Assembly: GCF_014529535.1 (NCBI RefSeq)
Contig: NW_023503373.1
Location: 1,426,001 to 1,490,000, forward strand
Source of the DNA: Bradysia coprophila
Lineage: Eukaryota > Arthropoda > Insecta > Diptera > Sciaridae
Length of the DNA: 64,000 bases
Reading direction: 5' to 3'
This document shows positions 10,501 to 23,100 of the stretch, in pieces. The notes under the pieces are model-generated. The model saw nothing but the letters and a program-made list of their open reading frames with translations. It had not been told where the DNA came from and did not search any database. Position 1 is the stretch's first letter, and every line of letters starts with the position of its first letter. The position numbers were made by a program, and so were the translations under genes.

Positions 10501-12339
10501 TTCTTCCTAACGAATAAGAAGCGTATTTTTATAAGAGAAGTATCGCATTTAGATCATATTGTACTTCATATTCTGTTCATGGCAGGAGGGAATATTCAAT
10601 TTTCGGTGGTGATTCTAAATGAATGACTCACATTCGGATTAATATTGTTATGTTTGCCCAATCTTTGTTGAAATTAATGGTAAGTGTCCCAGTGTCCAAG
10701 GAAATGGATTGTTTTCACTGTATGCATGATTCTATATCGGCGTTCAAAATTGAGTGATCTTGAGGAAATATAATTATTGTTTTTCAAACTATACTAAAAA
10801 TAACTAATCGAAAAGCTACTTTTTGCTGAAATTCCACAGGAACGCAAAAAACTTTTTTTTTTCGATAAAATGCCTCTCTCTCTCTCTACAATGAAACTTT
10901 AAAAATTTTCATTAGACTTCGAGAAATCAAACAACACACAACACTTAAAATAGTAACTAATGATACTCCCGTGAAATGAAACAATTTCAAGTTTACCAGC
11001 TCTGTTTTCTGCTACTCATCTCGATGTCTGGTTAAGATAACAAATTTTAATTATTTTGCACAGTACAACACTAAATTAAATTTAATTGTTCAATAATTCA
11101 AATGCCGGTATGTGGTGATGCTAGAGTTTGATTTGTCTGCAAATTATCCAGTCAGGTGTAGAATGCGAAAGTGACTGAAAAATAGCTAAAAATGTCACGC
11201 TTTTTATAAGGGTTGATGAAATGATATTGTCAAGGGGTTTTCAATACTGCGAACAAGCATATATTATAATATCATATTATGCTGTGACATGTTTTTAGGC
11301 GAAAATGCGTACAGATATGTTGGTAGAACTAACAACAGGCAGCGCAAACATTTATTTACGACCGTGAAATTTGATATGTAAATTGTGAATTTATGTTGGA
11401 CGGAAACAGCCGAATCATGGTTTATTGTATATGAGACTATAAGCATAGGCTGCGTTTACACGTGACACGTCTATCACAAATACTAAAATAAAATACGATC
11501 AGAAAACTGTGAAGAGTCATATCGCCAAAACTTCAGGTGATTTTTTTAAAACTTTTTGGGAACAAGTGGTCTTTGATTTTAATGAGTGATAGCTTGATGG
11601 ATTCGTCTTTCAATGCTGGAGAATACGCATCTTTCATTTTATAGAATAATTTTTTATTTTCGGTGTAAAGCGTTCAAAAGTGAAGGAATGTCAGAGGGTC
11701 CCGAAAACTGTTTTTCGGCAATAAATCAAGAAATAATTATTTAAAATTATTACAATGTTGTACTAATGTCGGTACTAATTTCGATCATTAAAATCGTAGA
11801 CCGATTGGTCCCCTATTACCTGACGTTTTCGCGATGTGACTCTTAAAACTAAATCTCGAAATAAGTCCGATTTGACCTGACGTTAATCACCCTGTATCCT
11901 ATTTTTACCTCAGGTCTCTTGATGTCATGTCAGTTTATGGTTGTGCTGACATTTTCAGACCAACACTTGAACTTAGCCTGTTTTTACTAAACATGAAGTG
12001 AATCGAAAATGTTAAATTCGGGACATGGTCAAGATCAGCTTCAATTAACCTGTACTAAGTTACTAAGTGTGACTGGGGAAGTATAAGACAGTGTACCACT
12101 TGTGCAATTTTGAGCTATACATTACGACTATGAGTTGCGTTTAAGTTATACATTGGGAACGTTTTTTTTTAACAGTTTGATGCAAGGGGTTCGCTCCATC
12201 TGACATTAACTGTTCACTTACCTTTCAATTTTCCCTTTTGCAAATAGCCTGACTGTAATACTTTTACGATCTACAATAAAGGTACATGTGTTGAAATGAG
12301 CTAATAATGTTTTATATTAAATACAAATATAAATTTGAT

Positions 12340-12440
12340 TCTAACACAACTTTAAATTCCTTAGAGATTGCAGAACAGGGCATAAACAGGTATGAAAGTT
12401 ATTTTCTGTCGTACAAAGTGTAAGGGTGTGACAAATTTAT
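12340..12440. repeat. Dispersed repeat, second copy of the 185-300 sequence
   Basis: Collinear with 185-300 through TAACACAA, AAATTCCTTAGAGATT, CAGAAC, GGTATGAA and TGTGACAAA. Identity by eye is moderate. Neither copy shows coding signals that I trust. Confidence 0.45.
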
Positions 12441-13945
12441 TTGGGTGCGTTTTAATGCTATAAAGTAAATTTTCTCTTTTTTTCCTACACATATTATTGC
12501 AACGCAACAGGAGCAATTAATTTGAACTATAATTTTGTTTTTATATCATCTACTATATATATTTCACGAATTTTGGTGAATAGTCTTTTTTGTGATGTAT
12601 TAATCTTGTTAAATTACTTATTGTTGGAACGAATTTTTGTGTCAACAACGAATTTGAAAAAAGAAGGTAATGAACGGAGCTGCTGAAACTAGTATTTAAA
12701 TTCAACAAAACCTCTTTCTCCTTTCAACGATACTTACCCGCAAATGAATTTACTTTATTCCGAATGAGTGTGATAAACAACATAAAACCTTTTACAACAG
12801 CCCTTCGAAGACAAGATTGCACAAACTTAAATTTTGTCATTTAAAATACAAACTTTTCTTTGCTTCATGTTCATTTTCCACTCAGAATATATCAAAAAAT
12901 CCCTACGTTACGTGTAGCGGAGGTCACAAATTTAAACTTCTTTTTCATTATTAATTCATTATAATTTCCCGGGGGACAAAGCTTTCACGTCATAACACAT
13001 ACAAACACACCTCTCGTTTAATATCAAAATTACAATCAATTTACAAAACTAATTTTATTCGACATGATCTCATAGTACAATGTCAACGTCTTACAACATA
13101 TATGACGAAAACGATGAAAAATTCGTTCGAGTTTCAGCTCAGCGGCATTTAGCAATAAATCATAATATAAGCAATTGGTAGTGGAAGAATTATGAAAATG
13201 AATAGTAGTCATAATGGTAGTCATAACAATCAATGTACTTAAATAGAACTCCCACTATTCTTAAAATTCCTAAAATTTAACATATCGGGTCTTAAAAAGT
13301 GTAGAATTGGTCAATTACGGACAGCTATGTCATTTGTTATCGACAGAGAGGACAAATGCGTCACATAGCAAAAAATATGCTACAAAAACATATGTGATTT
13401 TAACGAATAGAAAATTTTTTGATGTTTCCGAACTAAACAGAAATTTATTGTTTTCAAAATCAATTCAACAATTTAAAAATTATAAATAAAAAAATTCACC
13501 AAGATTCTTTGATGGAGGAAGCGAGGCAACGTTTCCTTGGTGAATTGCAACAGCAATTCGTTGAATCAAATAACTTGTTGCTCGACGTTCGTGAGTGACC
13601 TGTTTGATTATGCTTCCGATGTGCTTCAATAATTGTTTTACCAATGAAATTGGCCCATTAAATGCCTGTAGTGTCTTCCGCTTGTTTGGCTGCATAGCCA
13701 CGATCACGTGACGTTCTATCGACATAGGGTAATTTAAGTCTTGGGAAGCCTATTTAAACATTCAATGATCACTATGGGAGGATATCTGCTGAAACTTTAA
13801 TTATTGCAATTAATTCTGTAAAACGATTCTTGTCATATATTCAGTTGCACTACTATTGTCTATTTTAAGGTACTATTTGACCTTTAATAAAAGCTTAGTC
13901 TTCTGTTATAAACAACTATGATTAAAGTAAACGAAACGTACAGTC

Positions 13946-14162
13946 AGACGCAGTGAAATTTCGTCATGAATTTGCTTCAGCGGTTTTTCAGCTGATCCAC
14001 ACATTCAATCAAAGCTGTTTATACTTGTTTATACGATTGAAGCTGCAACACGTACGCGCGTGGTAGTGGCAAACTTGTATAAAGACGTAAAAACAGTTTT
14101 GACTGTTTGTGTGGATCAGCTGAAAACCATCTGTAGCAAATTCATGCTGAAACACTGCCTCT
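13946..14162. mobile_element. MITE-like element with about 60-bp terminal inverted repeats
   Basis: The left end AGACGCAGTGAAATTTCGTC is mirrored at the right end (CACTGCCTCT). The arms continue through GAATTTGCT and TTTTCAGCTGATCCACACA, which pairs with TGTGTGGATCAGCTGAAAA near 14106-14126. The total is 217 bp, without coding potential. No clear target duplication. Confidence 0.75.
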
Positions 14163-16540
14163 AACTCTATTAAAAAAAAAAAAAAATGATATCAACACCA
14201 AGGGTTGATTGCAACAAAAGAATTAACAGACTTTGTGCTTCATGATTTTATTGTTGTAAATATGAGTGTTTGAAAATAAATAGTTTCGAAGATGAACTGT
14301 TAGTAGTTTTTCTTTGTCATTCCACTCAATGCTAAAGCTAGTTTGTGTCATGTACAGATTAAATGTGAATATATTAGAACGAATGTATATCATTTAATTA
14401 AGTGTCATTTGCTATACAAGGTTAGTAATAATGGTTAACAGCCGGCGCTTATTTTTGCGTATTTGTTATTTATTACAGAGGACATTGTAGCCGATTTTTT
14501 TTTAGAAGGAAATTTGAAGGAAATTTCTACTTTAATTTTTTAAGTTTAAGTTTCACTATAATTAGACGAAAATTGAATTAGTGAGTGGAAGCTTTTGGCA
14601 TGATGGATCTTAAGATAAATTTTGAGTGAAGTTATAAATATGGCAAATCATGCACTTCTGGTGGTGCAGCTCCTGTAACATTTTAACGTGAATTTGGATT
14701 TTCAACAACATGCGTCGGCTGGATTAAATATCACCAGGCCTTTTTTGTATCTGATAGTGCAATAATTTATGGAACAGATCTAAAACTATACATGGCAAAT
14801 TCCATAACCTCACCCCGTGAATAACAACTGGGTCTTGAATTAGCTTTTACAATCTGTAGCACTTTTCTTAGAATAACCTCAATATAACCTTGTACTAGTG
14901 CATCTCTTTCAAAAAAAAAAACTAAGATGTTTTAAGGAAAACTTAATATATTTCGAGTCGGTTGCATAAATAACTATTATATGCTTGACCGAAGAACGAT
15001 GCTCTGATAAAAATTTCGCTGATTAACATACCACTAAAAAAGAGGAGGTGTATTTATCACATTAGAGTAAATTGATTATTAATTTCTTCTGTGACCTTCA
15101 CGACGTCACAATTTCAAATTCAGTAAATATTTTCGATTCAATGAATACGGACATAGCACTCTCAAATTATCGATTGATATTTATTTGTTTTTAGTCTTTT
15201 ACGTGGAGTAGTTGGAGATTATGTTTTTTCTGGTTCATCTTCATAGATTAGGTAAAACATCCAGTCTTTATTGAACAAACTAGATTTTAGAACTTTACTG
15301 TTGTGAATTAATATCGACTGCTGTAACATTAAGTAGAATGCATTCATCGACTCGATTCTAAGTATAGCAAACTGCAGTTTAAGAAGTCCATCTGTATAGA
15401 GCAGCTAAACATTATTTGTTTCATAGATCATCTTCAAGTTACGGTACTTTCAAACGTAACTTCAGATTAGTTTCGTTGTGTTTTATTTAACCCAAAATTG
15501 TATGCCTTCGGCTCTGGATACAGACTTCCTCCTTGTGAGTAAGCAAATTTTCCTGCAGGTAACTAACATACTATTGTAATGACTCGGTCAACAATAAAAA
15601 CCAACTAGCGGGTCTGTATCATATATATTGGAATAGTCGGGTGCGATGATCAAATACAACTTATTCGCTACATAACCGTTGTAGAACGAACAAGTGACAA
15701 CGATTTGTAGCCGCGGTTTTCAAATGCTACTTGGGAACCTACTAAAATGTTACTGAATTCAATAGAATCATTACTGTGACAATGATAAATCTCATTATAT
15801 TTTCCACATAAAAACGAGTCGCCAAACAAAAAATCTCCATAAAAACTTGTAAAACAGATGTTGACCGACAGCGATTTATCTAATTTAGTTGGTTAGTTAA
15901 TTTATTTCCGCATTGCAGTTAAGTAACTGTGACGTAATCAGTGAAATCACATTAAACGTTCATCTCTTTAATATTACAATGTCGTCCTATTGCTATACGT
16001 ATATAGTTTACAAACAATCACTGGAAAATATAAGAGACCTTTAAAATTACCTTACCTTCTAACGTATTATGCAAAATTCTAAGTAAGCCTTCTTCTATGG
16101 ATGTGATAATTAAATTGGCATAAAAATACATGTAACTATCTCAGCTTTTCAGGATATGCGATAAAGCAGTTTGCATTTAATTATCAGTTTGATTTTTTTT
16201 GGATTTTTATTTGAAACCCGGGACCAACAATGAGAAATTTAAAGTGTGAACGCCAGACACTTTAACTTCCTGCTTAATGCAGAATTTCACGCGATGTTGA
16301 TAAGCCGAAATTAAAACATTTTTAACAGTAAATTATATCCACGGTTAATGTTGCCAGTGATGAAAATTTTTTATCAGCACTCATTTTGTTGAAAGTCATC
16401 TCCGGCTATAATTCTGAAAATCTCATTTTCGATAAAGCAAATAGTGGCATTTGTACTTAGTATTCGAAATACCCGCTTTTAATGTCATATCGTTATCGAA
16501 ATATAGTTTTTTTTCGCAATGGTGTCTTTATTATAATTTT
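14163..16540. other. Intergenic, repeat remnants only
   Basis: AT-rich. A run at about 15498-15577 (CTTCGGCTCTGGATACAGAC, GTGAGTAAGCAAATTTTCCT, GCAGGTAACTAACATACT) matches the right half of the palindrome at 21920-22045 and is a solitary half element. Nothing else is recognised. Confidence 0.5.
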
Positions 16541-17545
16541 GTGCCACCGAGAATTGAAATACGACGGATTTCAATATCGATAACTAGATTGAAATGTCCA
16601 AAATTACAACACCCGTTTTCATGGCTTATTACAACACTCAAACCAGTGTTGAAATGAAATTCGTATGAGTTATTACAGCATTCGTTTTAAAAAAAATGCA
16701 AAGCAACGTGATCGATCAAATTCGAAGAGTGATTGTTTACAATGAAAATTCTGAATTTTTGTGCATTTGTCTATTCCAATTCTCGGTTGGCACAAAGCAT
16801 GATGTGTTACACGTATTGTAATGAGATTTTTTCAGCACACGACCCAATTTTCCTTACTCGCTCCGCTCGTAAGGAAAACTTGGGTCTAGTGCTGAAAAAA
16901 TCAACATTACAATACTTGTAACACAACATACTATTGTGCCACCGAGAATTGAAATACGACGGATTTCAATATCGATAACTAGATTGAAATGTCCAAAATT
17001 ACAACACCCGTTTTCATGGCTTATTACAACACTCAAACCAGTGTTGAAATGAAATTCGTATGAGTTATTACAGCATTCGTTTTAAAAAAATGCAAAGCAA
17101 CGTGATCGATCAAATTCGAAGAGTGATTGTTTACAATGAAAATTCTGAATTTTTGTGCATTTGTCTATTTCAATTCTCGGTTGGCACAAAGCATGATGTG
17201 TTACACGTATTGTAATGAGATTTTTTCAGCACACGACCCAATTTTCCTTACTCGCTCCGCTCGTAAGGAAAACTTGGGTCTAGTGCTGAAAAAATCAACA
17301 TTACAATACTTGTAACACAACATACTATTGTGCCACCGAGAATTGAAATGCCACTCTGTTCAGCACTCATTTGAGTGTTGTAAAGTGACTTATTTCAGCA
17401 TCCGTTTGATGTGATGTTACAACACTCAAAGCAGTGTTGATATGGAATTTGTATGAGTTGTTACAGCATTCGCTCGTAAGGAAAACTTGGGTCTAGTGCT
17501 GAAAAAATCAACATTACAATACTTGTACACAACACAACATACTAT
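16541..17545. repeat. 394-bp tandem repeat, two full units and a partial third, each with a hairpin
   Basis: Unit 1 starts at TGTGCCACCGAGAATTGAAA (16541), unit 2 at about 16935, and a shortened third at about 17329-17545. The full units are almost identical, so the duplication is recent. Each unit holds a strong inverted repeat (TTTTTTCAGCAC...TTTTCCTTAC around CTCGCTCCGCTCG, arms of about 40 bp) and a short CAACACTCAAACCAGTGTTG palindrome. The identical 62-codon frames in the units are by-products of the repeat. Confidence 0.9.
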
Positions 17546-17659
17546 TACTGTATACTTCGAGAGTGGATTGGTGGGATTTCGTAAAATTTAGTTTGTTAAT
17601 TTTTGAAATTTCGACATCACAAACAAATATATATTGTTCGGTACGTCATCAATTGCGTA

Positions 17660-17873
17660 AAGCAACCACGACAGAGTAAAGTTAACCAGGCAGAAGCGCT
17701 CATTTGACAAGGGACCTGATTGATCTAGTAGCCCTATATTTTTTGAGAACAAAATTTTCCAATTTATGCCAGTGTTCATTTGAGTTCATTTTCATCCAGT
17801 CTATTAGGTTCCTTATTTGACGTTTCGAAAATGAACCGCTACTGCCTGGTTTGTTTTACTCTGCCGTGAAAGC
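17660..17873. mobile_element. MITE-like inverted-repeat element
   Basis: ACAGAGTAAAGTTAACCAGG at 17671-17690 pairs with the complement of CCTGGTTTGTTTTACTCTGC (17845-17864), and the similarity continues inward through CATTTGACAAGGGACC and GGTTCCTTATTTGAC. The element is about 210 bp and diverged. Confidence 0.6.
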
Positions 17874-19012
17874 AACACAATTAAAATGTTTTGTATCGAA
17901 AGTAGTGCTAATGTGCTAGTGTCGGAATGGTTAGCTTTGCTCAAACTTTTCGGCATCCTCGATAGACATAATTTGCAGACGAGACACCTTTTCAGGCACC
18001 ACAATGTATTAGGTGAATTTTGTAGAAAAAATGATTTGCATTGACAAGGACAGAACCGATCTCGGGAAAGCCCCTCAGCAGTATCAAAATGTTCAACCCA
18101 TTCCGATTCCATTTTACAGACAAACACGACCTCACAACTCAAATAAAAACAAAGAATTACAAAGCTTTGCTCCCAAAAGATTGTAAATACGAACCGCTGA
18201 CGATTTTGGAAACACATCGTCTGTACAAAATGTCAATTGGATTAAATCTTTTTGTACAAAGCATTTGTCATTAAAAACAGCGAAGAGGACGAGTGCAAGA
18301 TCACTCACGCATGTGTTGCAAGTTGCCTATTTTTTTTAAATAATGGAAACCATGCTTAAACTTGCTGAATCGCTTATTTTTTTTGCTAAAAGTTGGGTTC
18401 TCACCGAATTCCCGCACCTTCCGTAAAGTTTAATTCACACTAAGATCCAAAGTAAGTTAACATACTCAATGTGCCATTGTATTGTAAACGCTCAACTGCA
18501 GTGAAACTGAAACGAATTCAGAGACTTTTTTACGTTACAATTTGGCAAATGTTATGGATATGAAATGACTTCAGGTGTGTTGGAGTCAGAGTTTAGAGTT
18601 TGCAGTTGCTGATAAATTGTATAATTCATCGTGATATACACGAAGATAAATGCATTTCTTGAGAGTTAAATTTATCAGCAAGCCATTCATGTCCATCATA
18701 TAGCGATTAAATCTGTTACCTCTTTTGTTTCAAGTTTCAAGCTTAGTGTTTTGATGATGAAATCTTTTACTTCTTTATTTCACAGTACGTTTTGCTATAT
18801 GATAGAATAGTGGTCAGTGCTTATCGCTCAGTTTGTCATCGTTGTTCGTAACAGATGGAAGTCTGCTCTGCTAAAAATAATTGCGTCTTGGGCTGGGAGA
18901 TCACAAGTGACATTAAGTGACAGCTTCGGCGATCAGTGCTGCTATAGCTAATGAAGGCATTGTATTGTATGACCTAGCATTAGGAACACGTCTGACAATC
19001 GATTTTTTTTTT
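17874..19012. other. Intergenic; holds one copy of the ATCTGTTATCGAC family
   Basis: A 134-codon minus frame at 17813-18217 overlaps the MITE and has no recognisable domain. The only assignable piece is the dispersed repeat at 18752-18857. Confidence 0.5.
18752..18857 (-). repeat. Dispersed ATCTGTTATCGAC-family repeat, copy 1
   Basis: On the minus strand it reads CATCTGTTACGAACAACGAT at the head and AAAGAAGTAAAAGATTTCAT at the tail, matching the order seen in the other copies (30597-30756, 38412-38530, 42655-42752, 47511-47662, 54547-54720, 62893-62985). Confidence 0.65.
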
Positions 19013-19096
19013 GCTGCGGTTGAGTTTCGAACCCTCAAACTGGCAACTCAATCGAATAATGGCAAGCAAACGAGTTAACCATTACGCCGCCATTCA
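19013..19096 (-). repeat. tRNA-derived SINE head or tRNA relic
   Basis: The minus strand has an A-box-like GCGTAATGGTTAACTCG and a B box GGGTTCGAAACTC at tRNA-like spacing, followed by CCGCAGC and an A-rich run (T-run on plus at 19002-19012). The acceptor and T-stems do not pair well, so it is not a working tRNA gene. A short retroposon derived from a tRNA is the best reading. GTCTGA occurs on both flanks and could be a target duplication. Confidence 0.5.
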
Positions 19097-20127
19097 GATG
19101 TGTATTTTGTCTGAACATCTTCTATAATATTGACAATGAATTTCTGGAAAAATGTACTAATCAATTTTAAACTTTAAAAAAATTAGTTACTTCGGACAGC
19201 ACTAAATTAGGTCTGATACTAATTATCGGGCAACTCACCCAATATACATTTTATTATCGTGTACGAATTACGTTGTGAAATACAAAAATAGAAGAACATA
19301 AAAACAGTTTAATTATTTCCATTAAAACATCTGAGAAACATCTATAATACCAGATCAAATAGAACTGTAAGCAATTGTTGTTAAACAAAACTCGTGATAA
19401 TTTGAGACTAGAAGGTCTCTTTTAAAAAAATTATATCTTTTTTCTCTAATTGACACTTTCTTGTCAGCATAAAAACAAAATTTAAGAACTTTTCTTTAAT
19501 ATTTTCGGGTATAATAATGTCTAGTGCACACTCTATCTCTGTGTTTGATATACATACTGAGCTTAGCATATGCGTTGTGTGCGACTGGATAAATTATATG
19601 TATAATTCTTTATGTGTAACATGAAAAGCTGACGGTTTTTTTAACTTTAAAAATTGATGGTCCCTCATATAAAATTAAAATCAATTGCGGCGCGCACTTC
19701 ATTTGGTGTTTAACATCTCGATTTGATACATTTCTTCTGAAAGTTTTTTTTTTGCTTGTTGGTTTTAAGATTGTTGTAAGTTTCAATTATCAGCATAGCA
19801 TTAGTGTGTTAGAGTTCGTGCGAAAATCAGTTGAGCGGGACCGTTTAATTAGACAAAAATTGTGTGTATAATGGAACATTTATTTATATTCAAATAAATC
19901 ACTTGATTAACATTAATAACATTAAATTTTCTGAAATCGAAATTCGTTTATCAGTGTGACCTTTAGCATGGCATTTATCTGCTGTCGAAAATGAAAGACT
20001 TCAATGTGTTCATATTAATTAGTAGCCTATTGTCGTTCAAATGTGAATTACTTTATGAATTTTTATAAAAAAAAAATTGTCTGAATTGAATAACGATTAG
20101 TTGTTGTGTTTCAATTGGACTACAAAA
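19097..20127. other. Intergenic, probable upstream region of the plus-strand ppk-like gene
   Basis: AT-rich, no gene or clear repeat seen. If the proposed 14-nt first exon at 20128 is right, the promoter should lie here, but no TATA box or initiator could be chosen. Confidence 0.35.
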
Positions 20128-23100
20128 ATGGTTTTTGCAGCGTAAGTCGAATAATAATAAAATATAAAATCACTTTGACCGGGTATTTAAATGATAACGA
20201 GTTTGATACCATTGAATTGTGCTCATATAATCAAGTTTATAGCCTATAATGTGGAAAAAAGTTAAAAAATTTAACTGAATTAAAAATTATTTTGGATTAA
20301 AGTTGAAATACAATTCCAAATTCATCATAATCATCTCTATTAGTGTGGACTGCAATTGTATATGAATGAAAAACAAGCTTTATCAATATGGAGAAGTAAG
20401 TTAAATTTTTACTGTATTCGTCAAATACAATTCCGAGATGCTATAATGGTCAGGTACGCTTTTTTTCTGTTTTCGATGTCTGCTGCAGCAAAATAGCACG
20501 TAGTTGAAGCACATTGATATCATCAATATTGAAATAATTATCGCTGACCTATGACAAACCGAATTTAAATAATTTTTGAATTTGTATGATAAATCAATGC
20601 AAAACGCTTATTTAGATTATTCATACGAAAGACTCCAATTTTTACGATAAGAAAATAAGAAAGGAAAAACGATACAAAACAGCCGTCTATGATAGCACAA
20701 AAAAAAATGAATTTCCTAATATTTCACAAGTCTCTGTGAACCCCCAAAAAAAACATGGGTAGCCAATCTGTAGATTTCCTTTGCATCGGGATAGTACCAA
20801 ATGCGCAGCATAACAGTATATACTTAGAACTAAAGTCTATTAATGTTCAGCTGAGCAAAAGATCACTCACTTCATTATTGAACATTATACAGGTGAATAG
20901 AACAATAGTACAATTAAACAGGCAACGAGTCATGCACTGTTCTACTGTACAAATTGGGGAAAGCACCAATTGTCAGCATATCAGTACATAGTACACCTTA
21001 GATGTACACATTGCCATTATGTAAAAACGACATTATTTCTTGTAAAATAGTTCTGCAGAGTTAGCATTCTAAAAAAAAGAACCGTGCATGAGGGACGAGA
21101 AGACATATGAGGTGTAGATCCTACCAAAAAGTTTGAAAATCAAATAACTTCACAAAATATGTCTCTGTGTGGCATGACAAACATTACACATCAGCTCGGA
21201 GAGGGAGTTTGTGTTTTTCTTTGCATCAAAAATGAGATGCACCTATTCCCAAACGTTTATTTTGACGAGTTGGACTGGACAATCACCAACTTGTCAAAAT
21301 AATCCAAATGGACACAATAATATTTTCATGTCGAAAATGTGGGCAATTTTTCGAATTTTCTCAGGTTTCCGGCCCTCTGCATAAAAACTTACATGTTCAC
21401 AAATAACCATTAATACGTTTAGTCTGAATATTCACTGCCTCCACTATAAACCGGATTTTACAGTATGCTTCATTGCTACAAGATCGGAGTGAGGTAATTT
21501 ATAACAGCGAGATCCGAGATACCATTTTACAATTCTGAGTTAGAGTAGATAGAACTTAGAAGCACAGACCGGGGTGAAGTTGCAAAAGTATCTCTCACTC
21601 GGTAGCAACACCTACTATGCTACTAGAACTGTGCCTTATGGTATCTTGGATTAAGCTGGATGAAATGAAGTTAACTGCATCTATATCAACACCAATCCAT
21701 TTTTCATGCTTCGGGGCCGAAAATGAGGGCAATTTTTCGAATTTTCTCGGGTTTCCGGCCCTCTGCATGAAAACTCACATGTGCACCTGTTTGGGGCGGT
21801 TGATTTAAGGTACTTTCGCTTGTAAACCTCACTTCGTTCGGCCTACAATCCGCGAAATTGCTTAAAATCAATCGTCCAAAACAGGTACACAAATGACTAT
21901 ACCGGACGCTAGCATGTACAGTATAATACGTACCCGCGAGAAAATTTGCTTACTCACTCTGGGAATTATATCCCTCGCCGTCGGCTCTGGATACAACCTT
22001 TTCCCTCGTGAGAAAGCAAATGTTCCCGCAGGTACGTAACATACTATTACAATTCATGTAGCCTAACTAATTTTTTGTATGTCGAGTGTGTATGTCTATT
22101 TGTGCTCTGTCATAGTAAATTTTACAGGCGAGAGATATATTAAGTTTCACACCGTCTCGCGACACGACGGCATTGGATTCACAGGCGGTTGTGTACTAAT
22201 TAGTGTGTAAATCAAAAAAAAAACGCGCTTCTCTTGATTACAACATCAAATTAATGTTACATCAATAAACAAGTCTCTATTTTGGTTACAGCTGTTTATT
22301 GCTCTTTGCATAAAATAATCTCATTTGGAAGTAAACAGTAATGTTGCTCACAGATTCTATTTTTCTGAAAATAACCTTTTCTGTTTACGTGAAAATATTG
22401 TTATTGAAACATATAACAGCCACCGTTTGTTCATCTTCAAATGTGCTTTTTTCCGAAAAGAAAGTTAATACGTGAAAAATTGAACCATATCCACTCCAGA
22501 CTTGTATATCTATAATGAAGTGGTGCAAATTATTATCTGAAATTGATTTTCTTTGGCGTGGAATGTTTACATTTGTTGTTCTATTTTCACAATATTAACA
22601 TTCGTTTCGTAAATAGATAATTTTTTCTTTTTGCAAAATTGATTATTGGATCATACACTCAGCTATTTTTGCAAACAAAATGCTAATTAAAATTGCATTA
22701 ACATTGCACGTATACTTTCAGTGGAGTCTTACTTAACTCGTCTATATTTAGAATCAGTTTGTAACATCATTAATTCCACATTTTATTTCAGATTCGATCA
22801 TGATCAATTCGTATTAGACGATGAACAAGCCGCAACTGTAAGCATTCGGTTACATAAGTATTTGTGAAATAAATCCAAAATTTAACGAAAATATTCAACC
22901 AACAGCAATCACCGCAATCACATCTACTGATTGATGATTATTGTAACAACAGCACAATACATGGGGTGAAATACTTGGCGTCGCGAAAAAATACTCGAAA
23001 TGAAAGGATTTTCTGGCTGCTTGCACTAATCATTTCGAGTGTGCTCTTCATATTTCTATTTTCGAAAGTGTGGACTCGTTACGGCGATGGACCAATAGCG

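Larger units (their letters stand above)
9606..13945. other. Large intergenic stretch without genes
   Basis: AT-rich, no credible coding exon on either strand. It holds a GAAAATCCT-rich repeat (10230-10500), a (CT)n tract at 10867-10876, and the second copy of the left-edge repeat (12340-12440). A weak copy of the ATCTGTTATCGAC family begins near 13331. It forms the left half of the spacer between the two divergent channel genes. Confidence 0.6.

Noticed and set aside
16733..17315. Two identical 62-codon frames
   Set aside because: They arise from the 394-bp tandem duplication and span its hairpin.
17813..18217. 134-codon minus frame with many Cys
   Set aside because: Overlaps a MITE-like inverted repeat; no known domain or splice context.
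19013..19096. Functional tRNA gene
   Set aside because: A and B boxes are present but acceptor and T stems do not pair; better read as a SINE or relic.
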